The notes beneath the pieces are model-generated. The model was not told where the DNA came from, made no database searches, and worked only from the letters and a program-made list of their open reading frames with translations. From Nemertoderma westbladi (lineage: Eukaryota; Xenacoelomorpha; Nemertodermatida; Nemertodermatidae), in NCBI GenBank assembly GCA_032718475.1, contig JAUCBJ010006962.1:62001-126000 (forward strand): a stretch of DNA of 64,000 nucleotides, in the 5' to 3' direction. A program made the position numbers and the translations under genes. Of this stretch, positions 9,944 through 19,404 are shown one piece after another; positions within the stretch are counted from its first letter, which is position 1, and every line of letters begins with the position of its first letter.

Positions 9944-10906
9944 TTATTTACTAGTATTAGGTGGAGATTTGTAGTCTCCAGACTCGTTACGAGTCTCTTC
10001 AAGAAGTACGAGACGTTGAGTCGGTCTGTCTACTATACGACCGTCAATTGTCCGTACCGTCACAGTTCTTGTCACTCCATCCATAGATGGATGTGTGGCT
10101 AAAATTACACCTGTTATCCAGAAGCGTCTTTTTAGATTCACTTCCGCTAACAGCACGTGATCTCCCGGCTTTAATGCGCGGGTGTTATTGTACCATGTTG
10201 TTCTGGCAGAAATAGAGGGCAAATAATGGTTTTGCCATATTTCCCAGAATTTGTTAGCTAGTAGTTGCGTGATTTTCCACGCTTTTCTACCGTAGCTGTC
10301 GCTTTCTATTGGAATAGAAATAGGTGTCAATGTGGTCGGTGCCTGCATAAGCAGGTGTGCCGGTGTCAAAGCAAACTGAGATTGTTTGTCATCGGGTACT
10401 AATACTATTGGTCTAGTATTTAGTATTGCCTCGATTTCAACAAACAGTGTTGTCAGTTGGTCGTCTGTCAATATGTGGTTTACTGGAATGACTTTTGCCA
10501 TTGCCGTCTTTATAGATCTAATCAATCTCTCCCAGACTCCGCCTCTCCAAGGACTATCTGGAGGATTGAACTTCCAAACAATCTTGTGAGGTTGCAGTTC
10601 GTTCGAGATTTGATCATGATCTAATTTCTTAAAGGCTCTAGCAATCTCATTTCGAGCACCAACAAAGTTTGTCCCTTGGTCTGAGTACAAGCATTTTACT
10701 AGTCCGCGTCTAGCGATAAATCGCCGCAGTGCTAGTATAAACGCGTTGGTAGAAAGATCCATCACACGTTCAATATGAACTGCCCTACTGGACATACATG
10801 TGAAAATCAGTCCCCAGCGTTTTACTAGTATACGTCCACGTTTCGTATGTATGGGACCAAAGCAATCAATTCCAGTCTCTGTAAAAGGTGGTCTGAATGC
10901 TTGAAG
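9944..10906 (-). CDS. BEL/Pao integrase core and C-terminal domain, downstream of in-frame TGA
   Basis: This is the same reading frame as the upstream polyprotein, cut off by a TGA at 10909-10907. The first ATG after the stop is at 10795, but homology is continuous from the stop. It contains the integrase catalytic core: the first Asp in GIDCFGP, the second in SDQGTNF, and the Glu in ERLIRSIK. An LPSISARTTWYN block and a GDHVLL block of the C-terminal domain follow. All three catalytic residues are present. The stop is most simply a CGA to TGA change. It ends at TAA 9946-9944. Confidence 0.85.
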   Translation of the reverse strand, partial: LQAFRPPFTETGIDCFGPIHTKRGRILVKRWGLIFTCMSSRAVHIERVMDLSTNAFILALRRFIARRGLVKCLYSDQGTNFVGARNEIARAFKKLDHDQISNELQPHKIVWKFNPPDSPWRGGVWERLIRSIKTAMAKVIPVNHILTDDQLTTLFVEIEAILNTRPIVLVPDDKQSQFALTPAHLLMQAPTTLTPISIPIESDSYGRKAWKITQLLANKFWEIWQNHYLPSISARTTWYNNTRALKPGDHVLLAEVNLKRRFWITGVILATHPSMDGVTRTVTVRTIDGRIVDRPTQRLVLLEETRNESGDYKSPPNTSK

Positions 10907-13900
10907 TCATGCTTGTGGAAGTTCACTCATTTCTTGGGTACCTATTCTAGAATGTACCTTTTTACAAATAATACACGTACGTGTCACTGAACTTAACGCT
11001 TTACTGGGTCTAATTAATACAAATCTTGTACGTAAGTAGGAAAGACAGTGGTGTCTTCCAGCGTGTTTCAGATGTAAATGTGCGTCCAGTATCATTGCAC
11101 GTTGTAGTTCGTGGTGTTGCGGTATTATTATTGGGTATCTAAAGTTTGTGTTAAAGTCAATGTTTTGAAGCCGAGATTTATGACAAATTAAGCCATTATA
11201 AATAATCGGACTCCAACTCAGTATTGGTGACGACTTGATTGGTTGACCTTGATTTATGGATGTGAATTCGCGCGCGAAATATCGCAGTTGGTAATGGCGA
11301 ATTAATTTAATCTCACACCTGTCAATCTCAGCCAAGGTAAGTCGACGTGTAAAGTCACGTTTGCCTTTTACGTATTGTACAAAACGTACAATCCACGCTA
11401 ACTTTCGGCAAGCGTTTGACCAAGAGTCTGTTAAGTTTACAATCCGGTCGACGTGAGTATTTGTGACGTCATCAGGTAAGTCAATGGAGATTTTGGAAGG
11501 TTTTGAATTACTAGAAGGGCCCACGGGTCCGCCGGTAAGTATTCCCTTGTTGACTGTTGATCCGTCCGGGTCTACAAGTAATTTGTCCTTCTTCGTCTTC
11601 TTACCTTGATTGTCGGTACTTTGTAAGTCGATCGTTAATGGTGGTTTGAACTCTATGGGGTCAGCAGTTTTCGGTAAACTTATTTTTCTGCCGACATTAA
11701 TCCCAGGTCTCACCATAGGTTGCAAGTTCGGTATGTCTCTTGAGCGCAAAGTAACACCTGTATTTACATTAGCGTAGGTACTACCCACATCTGTAATACA
11801 TGAGGTTTCACCGTGCTTAGGGTTGCTCAAGTGTGTCAAAATTGGTAGTTTGTCAATACAAGGCCGCTCCAATAGGGAAACTGCGGCTTTACTGTTAGTC
11901 AATACATTACTAATGTCCGGTAGAACATTTTGTGATGTTTCTGACAAAATGTCTAGTCGACTGTCTAGTAATGTGTCTGGCGATACGTCTGGTAACGTAT
12001 CTGGTTGTTTGTCAATAGAAGGCCGCTCCAATAGGGAAACTGCGGCTTTACTATTTGTCAATATGTTACTAGTGTCTGGTAGAACATTTTGTGACATGTC
12101 TGGCAAAATGTCTGGTTGACCGTCTAGTAACGTGTCTGGTTGACCGTCTGGCGATATGTCTGGTGTAGAAAGGCTCGCAAGTCTTCCTCTCTTGACCTTT
12201 GAAGTTATATCCTTCCATTTCGCCTTCGGTTTCTTCTTGAGTTTCGCCGCCGTCGTCCTTTTCTTTGCCTTCCCCTTCTTTGGTTTCTTGATTTCAGCGT
12301 CCTTAGGGATGGTGTTAGACTTGTTGTCGTATAACGGTGGCCAATCTTGCGTCGATTTCTGCAAGAATTGGGGTCCGTGTTGCCAAAATTCTTTGTTCTC
12401 CGGTTTACAGAATTCCTCAGGCATCATTCCTCGCGACGCAATATCAGCTGGGTTTTGTGGTCCGGGACAATGTCGCCAATCCTCTTTTATTGAACGGTCT
12501 AGAATTTCTGCGCGACGGTTAGCTACGAATGTCTTGAATTCAAGTGTGTCGTTGTTTATGTAAAATAAAACCAACGTCGCGTCAGTCCAATAAAATATCT
12601 GTAAACTTGACTGTAGTTCTGTCTGTATAAGGTTCACGATGGTGGTTGACAGGGTTGCGGCTTGTAGCTCAGCTCGTGGTGTCGTCATATACTTAGTAGG
12701 CATTGTTTTTGCCTTAGAAGTAATGAGCGAAACATCGAATTCTTCTGAGTCTACTTGTCTGCGCAAGTACGCTGCCACACCAAAACCGTTGTCACTGGCG
12801 TCAGAAAAACAGTGTAGTTCCAAGTTGTCAGGAAATGTACTTTGTAATGGAAAGTAGACTCTGGGTATGGAATAATCCTCTAGCGAAGATAATTCCGCCT
12901 CCCAGGTCTTCCATAAGTCCACTTGGTCTGATGAGATCGGCTCGTCCCATGTTAGTCCATCCTTCCAAATACTGCGCATATAAATGCGGGCTTGCCGTAT
13001 TACTGGACTGATGAATCCTAACGGATCGAACAATCGGCTCAATTTTGACAAGCATGATCTCTTTGTCAGTGTGTTTTCTTGACTGTCCAGTCTCACTTTC
13101 ACTCGAAAGTTGTCCGTGTTTGGGTCCCAAAAGAGCCCCAACACCTTGGTCGTCGGTAGTGGTTCGAACTCTAGGTCTATGTCACCACCTCCACGCTCAG
13201 TCGTTCCGAATGAGTCTACTAATTCGGCACTGTTTGAGGCGAATTTGGTGAGGTTAAAACCTCCGCCCGCTAAGCAGTCCCGCAATTGATGTGCTACTGT
13301 TGTAGCACGTTCTACTGTGTCGCAACTCTGTAATCCGTCGTCGACGTAGAAGTCACGTTCCACAATCCTAATTATCTCTGGGTCATATAGGTGTTTCTGA
13401 TCTCTAGCGGCTTGTTTTAGGGCGTACATCGTGCAGTTTGGGCTGTCTCTGGCACCGAAAACGCGAACTTGCATTTGGTAAGTCGCCGGTGGTAGACTTA
13501 AGTCTCCTTCCGGATACCAGAGGAACCGCAAACTGTCTCTGTCTCGCTCTAACGCTCTCACTTGGTGAAACATCGCTTCAACGTCGCAAGTAAAAGCTAC
13601 TTGACGCTGACGGAAGCGCATAATCACCCCCATAAGATAATTATTCATGTTTGGTCCATCCATCAACTCACTATTGAGGGACATTCCCTCAAACAGAGCC
13701 GCACAGTCGTTGACTACGCGTACTTTATCTGGTTTGTCGGGGTGTCTCACATAGTGATGTGGCAGGTAGTATGTCTGGTTAGTCACTATCTCTGGGTTAG
13801 TCATTCGGATAGCGTATCCCTTTGTCAAATACGTCTCCATCTGATTGTTGTACTGTAGATGGGCTTTCTCGTCCTTTAATAGACGTTGCCGTATTGAGTG

Positions 13901-16900
13901 TAGACGTCTTAAAGCTAGTGGGTAGTTATTTATAAGTTTAGGACTTTGGCTACGCCATAACATCCCCACCTCATAATGTCCGTCTTTCGTCTGGCGGATA
14001 GTATCTTCCATGATCTTCAGAGATTGTTTCTCCTGTTCCGACATACAAGGTTCGTTGCTACCAGGTTCAGCTGTATCTTGTTCTAACCACCTGATAGTCT
14101 TCTCCGTTAATTCTTTGTCTAGTGCAGCTTGTTCCAATTGATGATTTCTCAACGCGTCATCATCGATATCGACGGGCGTTGTTGAGGTTGTTGGGGTAGG
14201 TAGACTCGCAAGCCTTCCGGCGTTATCATCTGTCGTCGATGGAATCTCTGACTGACTCGTCTTCTCCCCAAGTTCTAAACTCACCTGGTGGGTTAGCTGC
14301 TCCTTGTGACTTATCATACTAGTCACACGTCTGTCATGTTTTGTCGACTGTAGTGTAGTATGGTTCACGTCGTGTGAGAAGGAATGAATTGAATTTGTAG
14401 TTAATAAACTACATGTACTTTGTACATCGTCTTCCTCGTCACTTACGTCTAGTGTGCGCACAGGCGCTCGAGTATACCACCCTATCGGCGTTCTGCAGGC
14501 GTATGCGTTTCCCGCTACGACTGCCGATGGTCTGGTTTCCCACACTTGGTGTAGGTTGAATTGGTCCGTCCCGATCAGCATGGCTACCGATCTATAATTG
14601 ACAGGACATTCGGGTACACCAAGGTGTCTGAAATACTTACGGTCCTCCAAGGATTGTTCTGGGACCGGACCTAGTAGGTTACTAAAGTCTTTGGTGGCCG
14701 CAAAGGTCAAATCCTTGAAGGGTAACAAAGACCTCTCCCTCTCGCTGTGTTGCGATTTCGGAAGAAGAGAGTCTAAGTTTAACTTGACTCGTGTCACTGG
14801 TATTGCACGCTGTCCGTGCATACTACTTACAGTATAACTGACGCGCTTACCTTGTCGGAGATCCGTCACTACATCAGCTATCTTTTCATCCACGTAACTG
14901 TGAGATGAGGCTGAATCTAGAATCGCGTAGATTCTCTTACTCCCCTTTGTGCCAGTAATCTTAATCGGAATTACACTGAATCCCTTCAGTTGGTCAGTAG
15001 TCAGAAGCGCGATCGATGGCTGTTCATCTCCATCCGAATATACGTCGTCGTCTTCTGACTCTTCGTCCGACGATCCGGATTGTTCTGAGAAGCAATCCTC
15101 AATATGGGTCACGAAGGTTGGAGTCGTTTTCGATTCTCGTTTTTTGTAGGCCGCATTACATCTCGCTGCTGCTTCCGGGTGTTCCCTGGCGAAGCGTTTT
15201 GTCGGCGTGTGGCTGTCTGTGTGGAGCAGACCGTCGTGGTTGCGTCCACAGGATGGACAAGTGTCGGTATTTGGGCAATCTTTACGGACGTGTCCGTGTC
15301 GCGTACACCGCCAACAAGAGTCCAATGGCCGTATCTGCAGCCGTCGTTCTTCCGAGTTTAACTCGCGAAACTGTCGACAACCTCTCAACTTGTGACCGCT
15401 ATACCGCTTGCCTAAATGCTCGCAGTATTGGCAGCCGCTGAAGTCGGTACTGAGTTGTTGTCTCGTCTGTTTTGTCCCAATGGGCGCAGATACCCTACTA
15501 CCGTCCGAGAATTGTCGTGATTCCGTCGATGTGGCGTAAGTGGCCGTCTTGGTGGATGTTGTCTGGGGTTTTTGTCGGTTGGAGGATGGCAATGTGATTC
15601 CTTCTGCCACGATGTGCTGGTCAGTGTAGTTAGATCGAGTTTCTACTACTGCCTCCCTGGATATTAAAAGGTACACATCCTCTAGTTTTAAGAATCCACC
15701 CCGCTCTTCTCGCTGGTATTCGATCTTTCTCCACTCCCGGCGAAGTCGATGGTGGAGTCGCCCTATGATCTTTAATAGGACTGTAGGGGTATTCCCGTAG
15801 TCAAGTTGTCCAATGGATCTTAAAGTAGTGATAGCGTTCTTTATCTCGTCGGCCAGTTTTAATAAGTCGACGGGTTTAGTGATAGCCCCTCCCTTACAGA
15901 GTTCCTCTATTACTGACCTGGCCATACTGACTGTACCTTCGTATATCGAAGTTAAACGATCGTACGCTAGTTCGAAGGCGTCCGGTACACCAACGAAGGT
16001 CTCTGCCAAACGTTTAGGTTCTCCTGACAACGTTTGAAGCAGGTAATTAAACTTCTCCCGTGATGTAAAGGCGCACACGGCGATCTGAGATTCGATATAG
16101 TCTACGAATGTGTGCCAGTGTTTTGAACTACCGGAAAACTTCGGTGGTTGTTGTACCGGCAATCCTTGCCTGGCTGCGAATTTCGCTATCTCCTCGGCAA
16201 CGTTCAGAGTTTCGCGTCCTTGGTTGGTAACCTGGTTGATGTTCTCCCTTCTTGGCGCTTTTCCCTGATACGATGTATGTTTTGAAGGTACCGGTCTTTG
16301 TGGTTCCTTCGGGTGTCTATTGTGTTCGAATTCGGAATTTCTCGAACTGTCGGTGTAACCTTCCTCCAGACGTTCCTCGATCTGAGCCAACTTGTTAACA
16401 ACTGGTCGCAGGATGTCGGCGAACTGTTGTGTACTGATTGCGTCCGTTGGTTGTAACGCCTTCGGTGTTGGTGTATTCTGTGGAGGATTGTCTACAAAGA
16501 AGTTGTCTGAACGCTCGCGTTTATATTCATCGGCCGCCCCTGTTCTAAATACCTCGCGTTTCGGGTAATCCGATTCGCTCGAAGTACTACTATCATCTGG
16601 ATATGGTGGTCGACGTGCTCGCGTACGTTGCGTCGTACGAATTCTAACGTTTCGTTTTGGAACATCGTCCACTGATCTCCGTTGTTCGGTAGGCTCGCAA
16701 GTCTTCCTCGAAGTCGTAGATTGCGATGTACACTGGTTGAACGGTCGCGTATCCACTGTTCTCCGTTGTTCGGTAGGCTCGCAAGTCTTCCTCGAAGTCG
16801 TAGATTGCGATGTACACTGGTTGAACGGTGGTCGGATGACAGCGTTTGAATCAACTGGCCTTGTAGGTCGAAACGTCATTGGGTATTCGTAGTGCGTAAC

Positions 16901-18595
16901 CGGTTTAGGTGTCAAAGGTGGACTCACCTGTTTTGTCGTCAGTAGTGCAGGTCCAGTCAACAAACTACTACGATCTATAATCGGTGGGTTACTTACCTTG
17001 ACTTTCGGAATAGGCGACGACATTGCTCTTGGCGGTGTAAACTTGTCCGGAATAACAAACCTGTGTTCCGTCGCACCATGGATAGGAGAAATATTACTAC
17101 TACCAGCAATCGAAACAGGTTCCTTAGTCATAACCGGTGCAAACATATGAGTTACCTGTGGGAATCGTTGACATAAGTCCTTTACTAATTGTCGTTCCCG
17201 TCCGGGTGCTCCTACGCTTCCTTCCTTCTTCCGTTCCTGAATTTGGCGATGTCTTACCTCTATCTGGTCCAAGTCATGTCCGTCTCGAGATCTCATCAAT
17301 CGATCGCGGGCTTGTAGATTCAGATCTTCCTTCGCGTTGGCTAATTCTCTCGCCTTCTTCCCGAGTTCGAAATGAAGTTTAACTTCCTTCTCGCGTTGTT
17401 CCGTCTGTTGTTGTTGCGCCTCGAACTCCGCTTGTCGTATAGCTGATTGAGCCTTTATTTGCCGTTTTTTCATCTCGGCTCTCGCTTCTGATACTAACCT
17501 CTGTTGCTCTAACTCAGCCGCTGCTGCTGCCGTTTGTCGCTCTAACTCTGCTGCTGCCGTTCGTTGCGCTAACTCGGCCGCTGCCGCTTGTTGGGCGATG
17601 TCCAACTCCAACCTTTCCATCTCGGCCGCTTCCAACTCGGCTTGTTCTTGCAGATGAGAGATTCTTGCAACATTCGCAACGCGTAGTTTCTCTTCCTGCA
17701 CGGCTGCTTGTGCCGTCAACAGTTGAGCTTGTTCCTCCGCTTCCCGTTGTTGTCTATCATGCTGTTGTTGCTGTCTGGAAATTTCTGACGTCACTATACT
17801 TATCTCGCCGATTTCGCTGCGAATACTCACTAACGATTGGTCCAGTATTCCCGGTGCCGATTCGATTCGTACGGGTGAAGTTTCCCTCGTATATTCCGGC
17901 ACGGTTTCCAAATTGTCTACGTCTTCGCCGCACATACGTAAGTGGTCCGTCAGATGTTTCAATTGTCCATCTAGTCGGTACAGTTCCTGTTCTTCCTCGG
18001 GTTGCAATAATTCGTCCGAAACTGACTCGCCTAACAACTGGTCCGCTTGTTCCTGTTGTATTTGCCTAATCGTCGACTTAAACTGAATCAGTTTCTCTCT
18101 AGCGATCATTAGTTTCTCGAGGATTCTAAGTTGAGTATCCATGTCCTGTCTCTGTCTAGCTAGATCTTGTAGACCAATTAGGTTATCTACGGACTTGTGT
18201 ACTCTATTTTGTACTCTAACCTGGAGGGTGTAGAACTCGAATCGAGACATCGGAGCGGTCAACTCGTTTAATATGCGTTGGCCTTCCCCAATACTCCTGG
18301 TTATATGCGCCATGTATCCTCCGACGCTTCTAACCACACTCTCCTGGCTTCCTGCTGAACTTACCATGTCCGTTTCCCTGTATCTAGGTTGCGGAACAGT
18401 TAGAAAGTCCTCGGTCCTGCCGTCGCCTCGTACTACGGCATCCGGTACTCCCGTTGGATGTACTGGTGACGCACACGGTGTAGGTTCGGTAGGCTCGCGA
18501 GTCTTCCCCTGTTGTTCTTCCGCTGCTGACTTATCCGCGTCACATGAGTCATAGTCGGTTTGTGTATTCTTCGTATAGTCTTGTTTGTCACTCAT
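10907..18595 (-). CDS. BEL/Pao Gag-Pol polyprotein (to integrase zinc domain)
   Basis: A 2,562-codon ORF starting at ATG 18595. In order: a helical N-terminal region; a Glu/Gln/Ala-rich coiled coil (about 265-460); a tandem 28-residue repeat (about 587-642); a DUF1759-like Gag core (about 815-985, PKFSGSSKHW); zinc knuckles (about 1052-1120, including CWRCTRHGHVRKDC); an aspartic protease with DSASSHSYV (about 1222); RT (about 1605-1760) with YVDD near 1748; RNase H (about 1925-2065, FSDASDNGFG); a two-unit 53-residue repeat (about 2140-2250); and the integrase HHCC zinc domain (about 2490-2555). The Ser-Ala-Ser protease motif is typical of BEL/Pao. It ends at a TGA inside integrase (10909-10907) although homology continues in frame. 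Five copies of the 17-nt dispersed motif lie inside the gene, read in two different frames. Confidence 0.95.
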   Translation of the reverse strand: MSDKQDYTKNTQTDYDSCDADKSAAEEQQGKTREPTEPTPCASPVHPTGVPDAVVRGDGRTEDFLTVPQPRYRETDMVSSAGSQESVVRSVGGYMAHITRSIGEGQRILNELTAPMSRFEFYTLQVRVQNRVHKSVDNLIGLQDLARQRQDMDTQLRILEKLMIAREKLIQFKSTIRQIQQEQADQLLGESVSDELLQPEEEQELYRLDGQLKHLTDHLRMCGEDVDNLETVPEYTRETSPVRIESAPGILDQSLVSIRSEIGEISIVTSEISRQQQQHDRQQREAEEQAQLLTAQAAVQEEKLRVANVARISHLQEQAELEAAEMERLELDIAQQAAAAELAQRTAAAELERQTAAAAAELEQQRLVSEARAEMKKRQIKAQSAIRQAEFEAQQQQTEQREKEVKLHFELGKKARELANAKEDLNLQARDRLMRSRDGHDLDQIEVRHRQIQERKKEGSVGAPGRERQLVKDLCQRFPQVTHMFAPVMTKEPVSIAGSSNISPIHGATEHRFVIPDKFTPPRAMSSPIPKVKVSNPPIIDRSSLLTGPALLTTKQVSPPLTPKPVTHYEYPMTFRPTRPVDSNAVIRPPFNQCTSQSTTSRKTCEPTEQRRTVDTRPFNQCTSQSTTSRKTCEPTEQRRSVDDVPKRNVRIRTTQRTRARRPPYPDDSSTSSESDYPKREVFRTGAADEYKRERSDNFFVDNPPQNTPTPKALQPTDAISTQQFADILRPVVNKLAQIEERLEEGYTDSSRNSEFEHNRHPKEPQRPVPSKHTSYQGKAPRRENINQVTNQGRETLNVAEEIAKFAARQGLPVQQPPKFSGSSKHWHTFVDYIESQIAVCAFTSREKFNYLLQTLSGEPKRLAETFVGVPDAFELAYDRLTSIYEGTVSMARSVIEELCKGGAITKPVDLLKLADEIKNAITTLRSIGQLDYGNTPTVLLKIIGRLHHRLRREWRKIEYQREERGGFLKLEDVYLLISREAVVETRSNYTDQHIVAEGITLPSSNRQKPQTTSTKTATYATSTESRQFSDGSRVSAPIGTKQTRQQLSTDFSGCQYCEHLGKRYSGHKLRGCRQFRELNSEERRLQIRPLDSCWRCTRHGHVRKDCPNTDTCPSCGRNHDGLLHTDSHTPTKRFAREHPEAAARCNAAYKKRESKTTPTFVTHIEDCFSEQSGSSDEESEDDDVYSDGDEQPSIALLTTDQLKGFSVIPIKITGTKGSKRIYAILDSASSHSYVDEKIADVVTDLRQGKRVSYTVSSMHGQRAIPVTRVKLNLDSLLPKSQHSERERSLLPFKDLTFAATKDFSNLLGPVPEQSLEDRKYFRHLGVPECPVNYRSVAMLIGTDQFNLHQVWETRPSAVVAGNAYACRTPIGWYTRAPVRTLDVSDEEDDVQSTCSLLTTNSIHSFSHDVNHTTLQSTKHDRRVTSMISHKEQLTHQVSLELGEKTSQSEIPSTTDDNAGRLASLPTPTTSTTPVDIDDDALRNHQLEQAALDKELTEKTIRWLEQDTAEPGSNEPCMSEQEKQSLKIMEDTIRQTKDGHYEVGMLWRSQSPKLINNYPLALRRLHSIRQRLLKDEKAHLQYNNQMETYLTKGYAIRMTNPEIVTNQTYYLPHHYVRHPDKPDKVRVVNDCAALFEGMSLNSELMDGPNMNNYLMGVIMRFRQRQVAFTCDVEAMFHQVRALERDRDSLRFLWYPEGDLSLPPATYQMQVRVFGARDSPNCTMYALKQAARDQKHLYDPEIIRIVERDFYVDDGLQSCDTVERATTVAHQLRDCLAGGGFNLTKFASNSAELVDSFGTTERGGGDIDLEFEPLPTTKVLGLFWDPNTDNFRVKVRLDSQENTLTKRSCLSKLSRLFDPLGFISPVIRQARIYMRSIWKDGLTWDEPISSDQVDLWKTWEAELSSLEDYSIPRVYFPLQSTFPDNLELHCFSDASDNGFGVAAYLRRQVDSEEFDVSLITSKAKTMPTKYMTTPRAELQAATLSTTIVNLIQTELQSSLQIFYWTDATLVLFYINNDTLEFKTFVANRRAEILDRSIKEDWRHCPGPQNPADIASRGMMPEEFCKPENKEFWQHGPQFLQKSTQDWPPLYDNKSNTIPKDAEIKKPKKGKAKKRTTAAKLKKKPKAKWKDITSKVKRGRLASLSTPDISPDGQPDTLLDGQPDILPDMSQNVLPDTSNILTNSKAAVSLLERPSIDKQPDTLPDVSPDTLLDSRLDILSETSQNVLPDISNVLTNSKAAVSLLERPCIDKLPILTHLSNPKHGETSCITDVGSTYANVNTGVTLRSRDIPNLQPMVRPGINVGRKISLPKTADPIEFKPPLTIDLQSTDNQGKKTKKDKLLVDPDGSTVNKGILTGGPVGPSSNSKPSKISIDLPDDVTNTHVDRIVNLTDSWSNACRKLAWIVRFVQYVKGKRDFTRRLTLAEIDRCEIKLIRHYQLRYFAREFTSINQGQPIKSSPILSWSPIIYNGLICHKSRLQNIDFNTNFRYPIIIPQHHELQRAMILDAHLHLKHAGRHHCLSYLRTRFVLIRPSKALSSVTRTCIICKKVHSRIGTQEMSELPQA
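11848..12165 (-). repeat. Two-unit 159-bp tandem repeat inside pol
   Basis: Two near-identical units, offset 159 bp (11861 against 12020), encode a 53-residue repeat with the core NSKAAVSLLERP and several short LPD/LLD-type subrepeats. It lies in the linker between RNase H and integrase. The length is a multiple of three, so the frame is kept. One copy of the 17-nt motif borders it at 12171. Confidence 0.85.
16668..16835 (-). repeat. Two-unit 84-bp tandem repeat inside gag
   Basis: Two almost identical 84-bp units encode a 28-residue repeat (RPFNQCTSQSTTSRKTCEPT and flanks). Each unit contains one complete copy of the 17-nt motif (16691-16707 and 16775-16791), so two of the ten motif copies arose by this local duplication and not by independent insertion. 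Confidence 0.9.
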
Positions 18596-19404
18596 TTCGG
18601 TAGTTGTAAGTCAAGTAAAGTGAGTGTCAAAGTATCGAGTTTACCGTATTTATATCTAAACGGTACTAATTACAGTCATATAAAATTAGCCTACCGGCCG
18701 ATTTTATAGCAGATGGATAAAATTAGCCTAAACGGCCAATTTTACAGCAAATAAATGTCACGGAATAAGTATATAATAAAATTAGCCTAGCGGCCAATTT
18801 TATAACAAATAAATCGGATAACGATATGCGTTATCAAAAGGTAAATTAAATACAATAATACGGACTAATTCAGCAATGAACAAAGAAATCATACGGAATG
18901 CATAAATACTTGAGACAGTGGAACCCACAATAATTTTAACTAATACGGTAATGCCTAACTTATTTATGCAACTTTTCGAACTCACCCACTCCAATAATTC
19001 TCCAGAAAAACAGATTCCCAGATACAAACCGGACGTGAACCTTTCCGTTTTCAGCGTTGCGGACGAAACGCGATTTTCCCAACCAAAGTTGTTGGGTTAT
19101 CTATCTCCCAAACTTGCTAAACACGGTCTTGCTCCCGTTACAGTCTAGAAATGAGTTCTGAATCCTGAAAAACAAAAGAGTTAGGTTTTACTTTACGAAA
19201 ATTTTGTACCGGTACAATATGGTATTTAAACCCTTTTAAACACCGGTATTCAATTCCAAAAATATTTTATACGCGGTTCAAATCAAATTTTATTTCAAAA
19301 AATTAGCACTTAGCTAATCAAATACAAACTTTTACCTCAAAATACAAAAATTTTCAAATAACTTTAGTCCTACCGAACCGTAGTTCAGTAAGACATATTC
19401 CTAC
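18596..19404 (-). other. Leader between 5' LTR and gag
   Basis: About 800 bp without a supported gene. It contains the hairpin repeats at 18681-18803 and otherwise AT-rich sequence. The bases next to the 5' LTR read GTAGGAATATGTC on the coding strand, which does not match the usual TGG start of a tRNA primer binding site. Priming is therefore unexplained. Confidence 0.6.
18681..18803 (-). repeat. Three hairpin repeats upstream of gag
   Basis: Three copies at about 18681-18709, 18717-18747 and 18777-18803 share AAAATTAGCCT...CGGCCAATTTT, an imperfect inverted repeat in which AAAATTGGCC can pair with GGCTAATTTT. They sit in the leader where retroelements carry packaging or dimerisation signals. 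That role is an inference from position. Confidence 0.7.

Larger units (their letters stand above)
5006..18507 (-). repeat. Dispersed 17-nt self-complementary motif, ten copies
   Basis: On the element's coding strand the consensus is GGAAGACTYGCGAGCCT. Copies at 5006-5022, 5203-5219, 5517-5533, 8495-8511, 9643-9659, 12171-12187, 14202-14218, 16691-16707, 16775-16791 and 18491-18507 all share one orientation. Five lie in gag-pol, one in the third ORF, one in the spacer, three in the 3' untranslated region, none in the LTRs and none that I saw elsewhere. Coding copies are read as GRLASL in some places and as KT(C/R)EPTE in others, so it is conserved as nucleic acid and not as peptide. The core is nearly palindromic. 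The copies at 9643 and 12171 share about 28 bp including flanks. Confidence 0.9.

Noticed and set aside
5006-18507. CRISPR-like array, because of ten short same-orientation repeats
   Set aside because: Spacing is irregular (84 bp to over 3 kb), copies lie inside coding sequence, and the genome is animal.
11823-18554. Many + strand ORFs of 60-140 codons across this interval
   Set aside because: They are antisense shadows of the 2,562-codon Gag-Pol frame, with no motif of their own.
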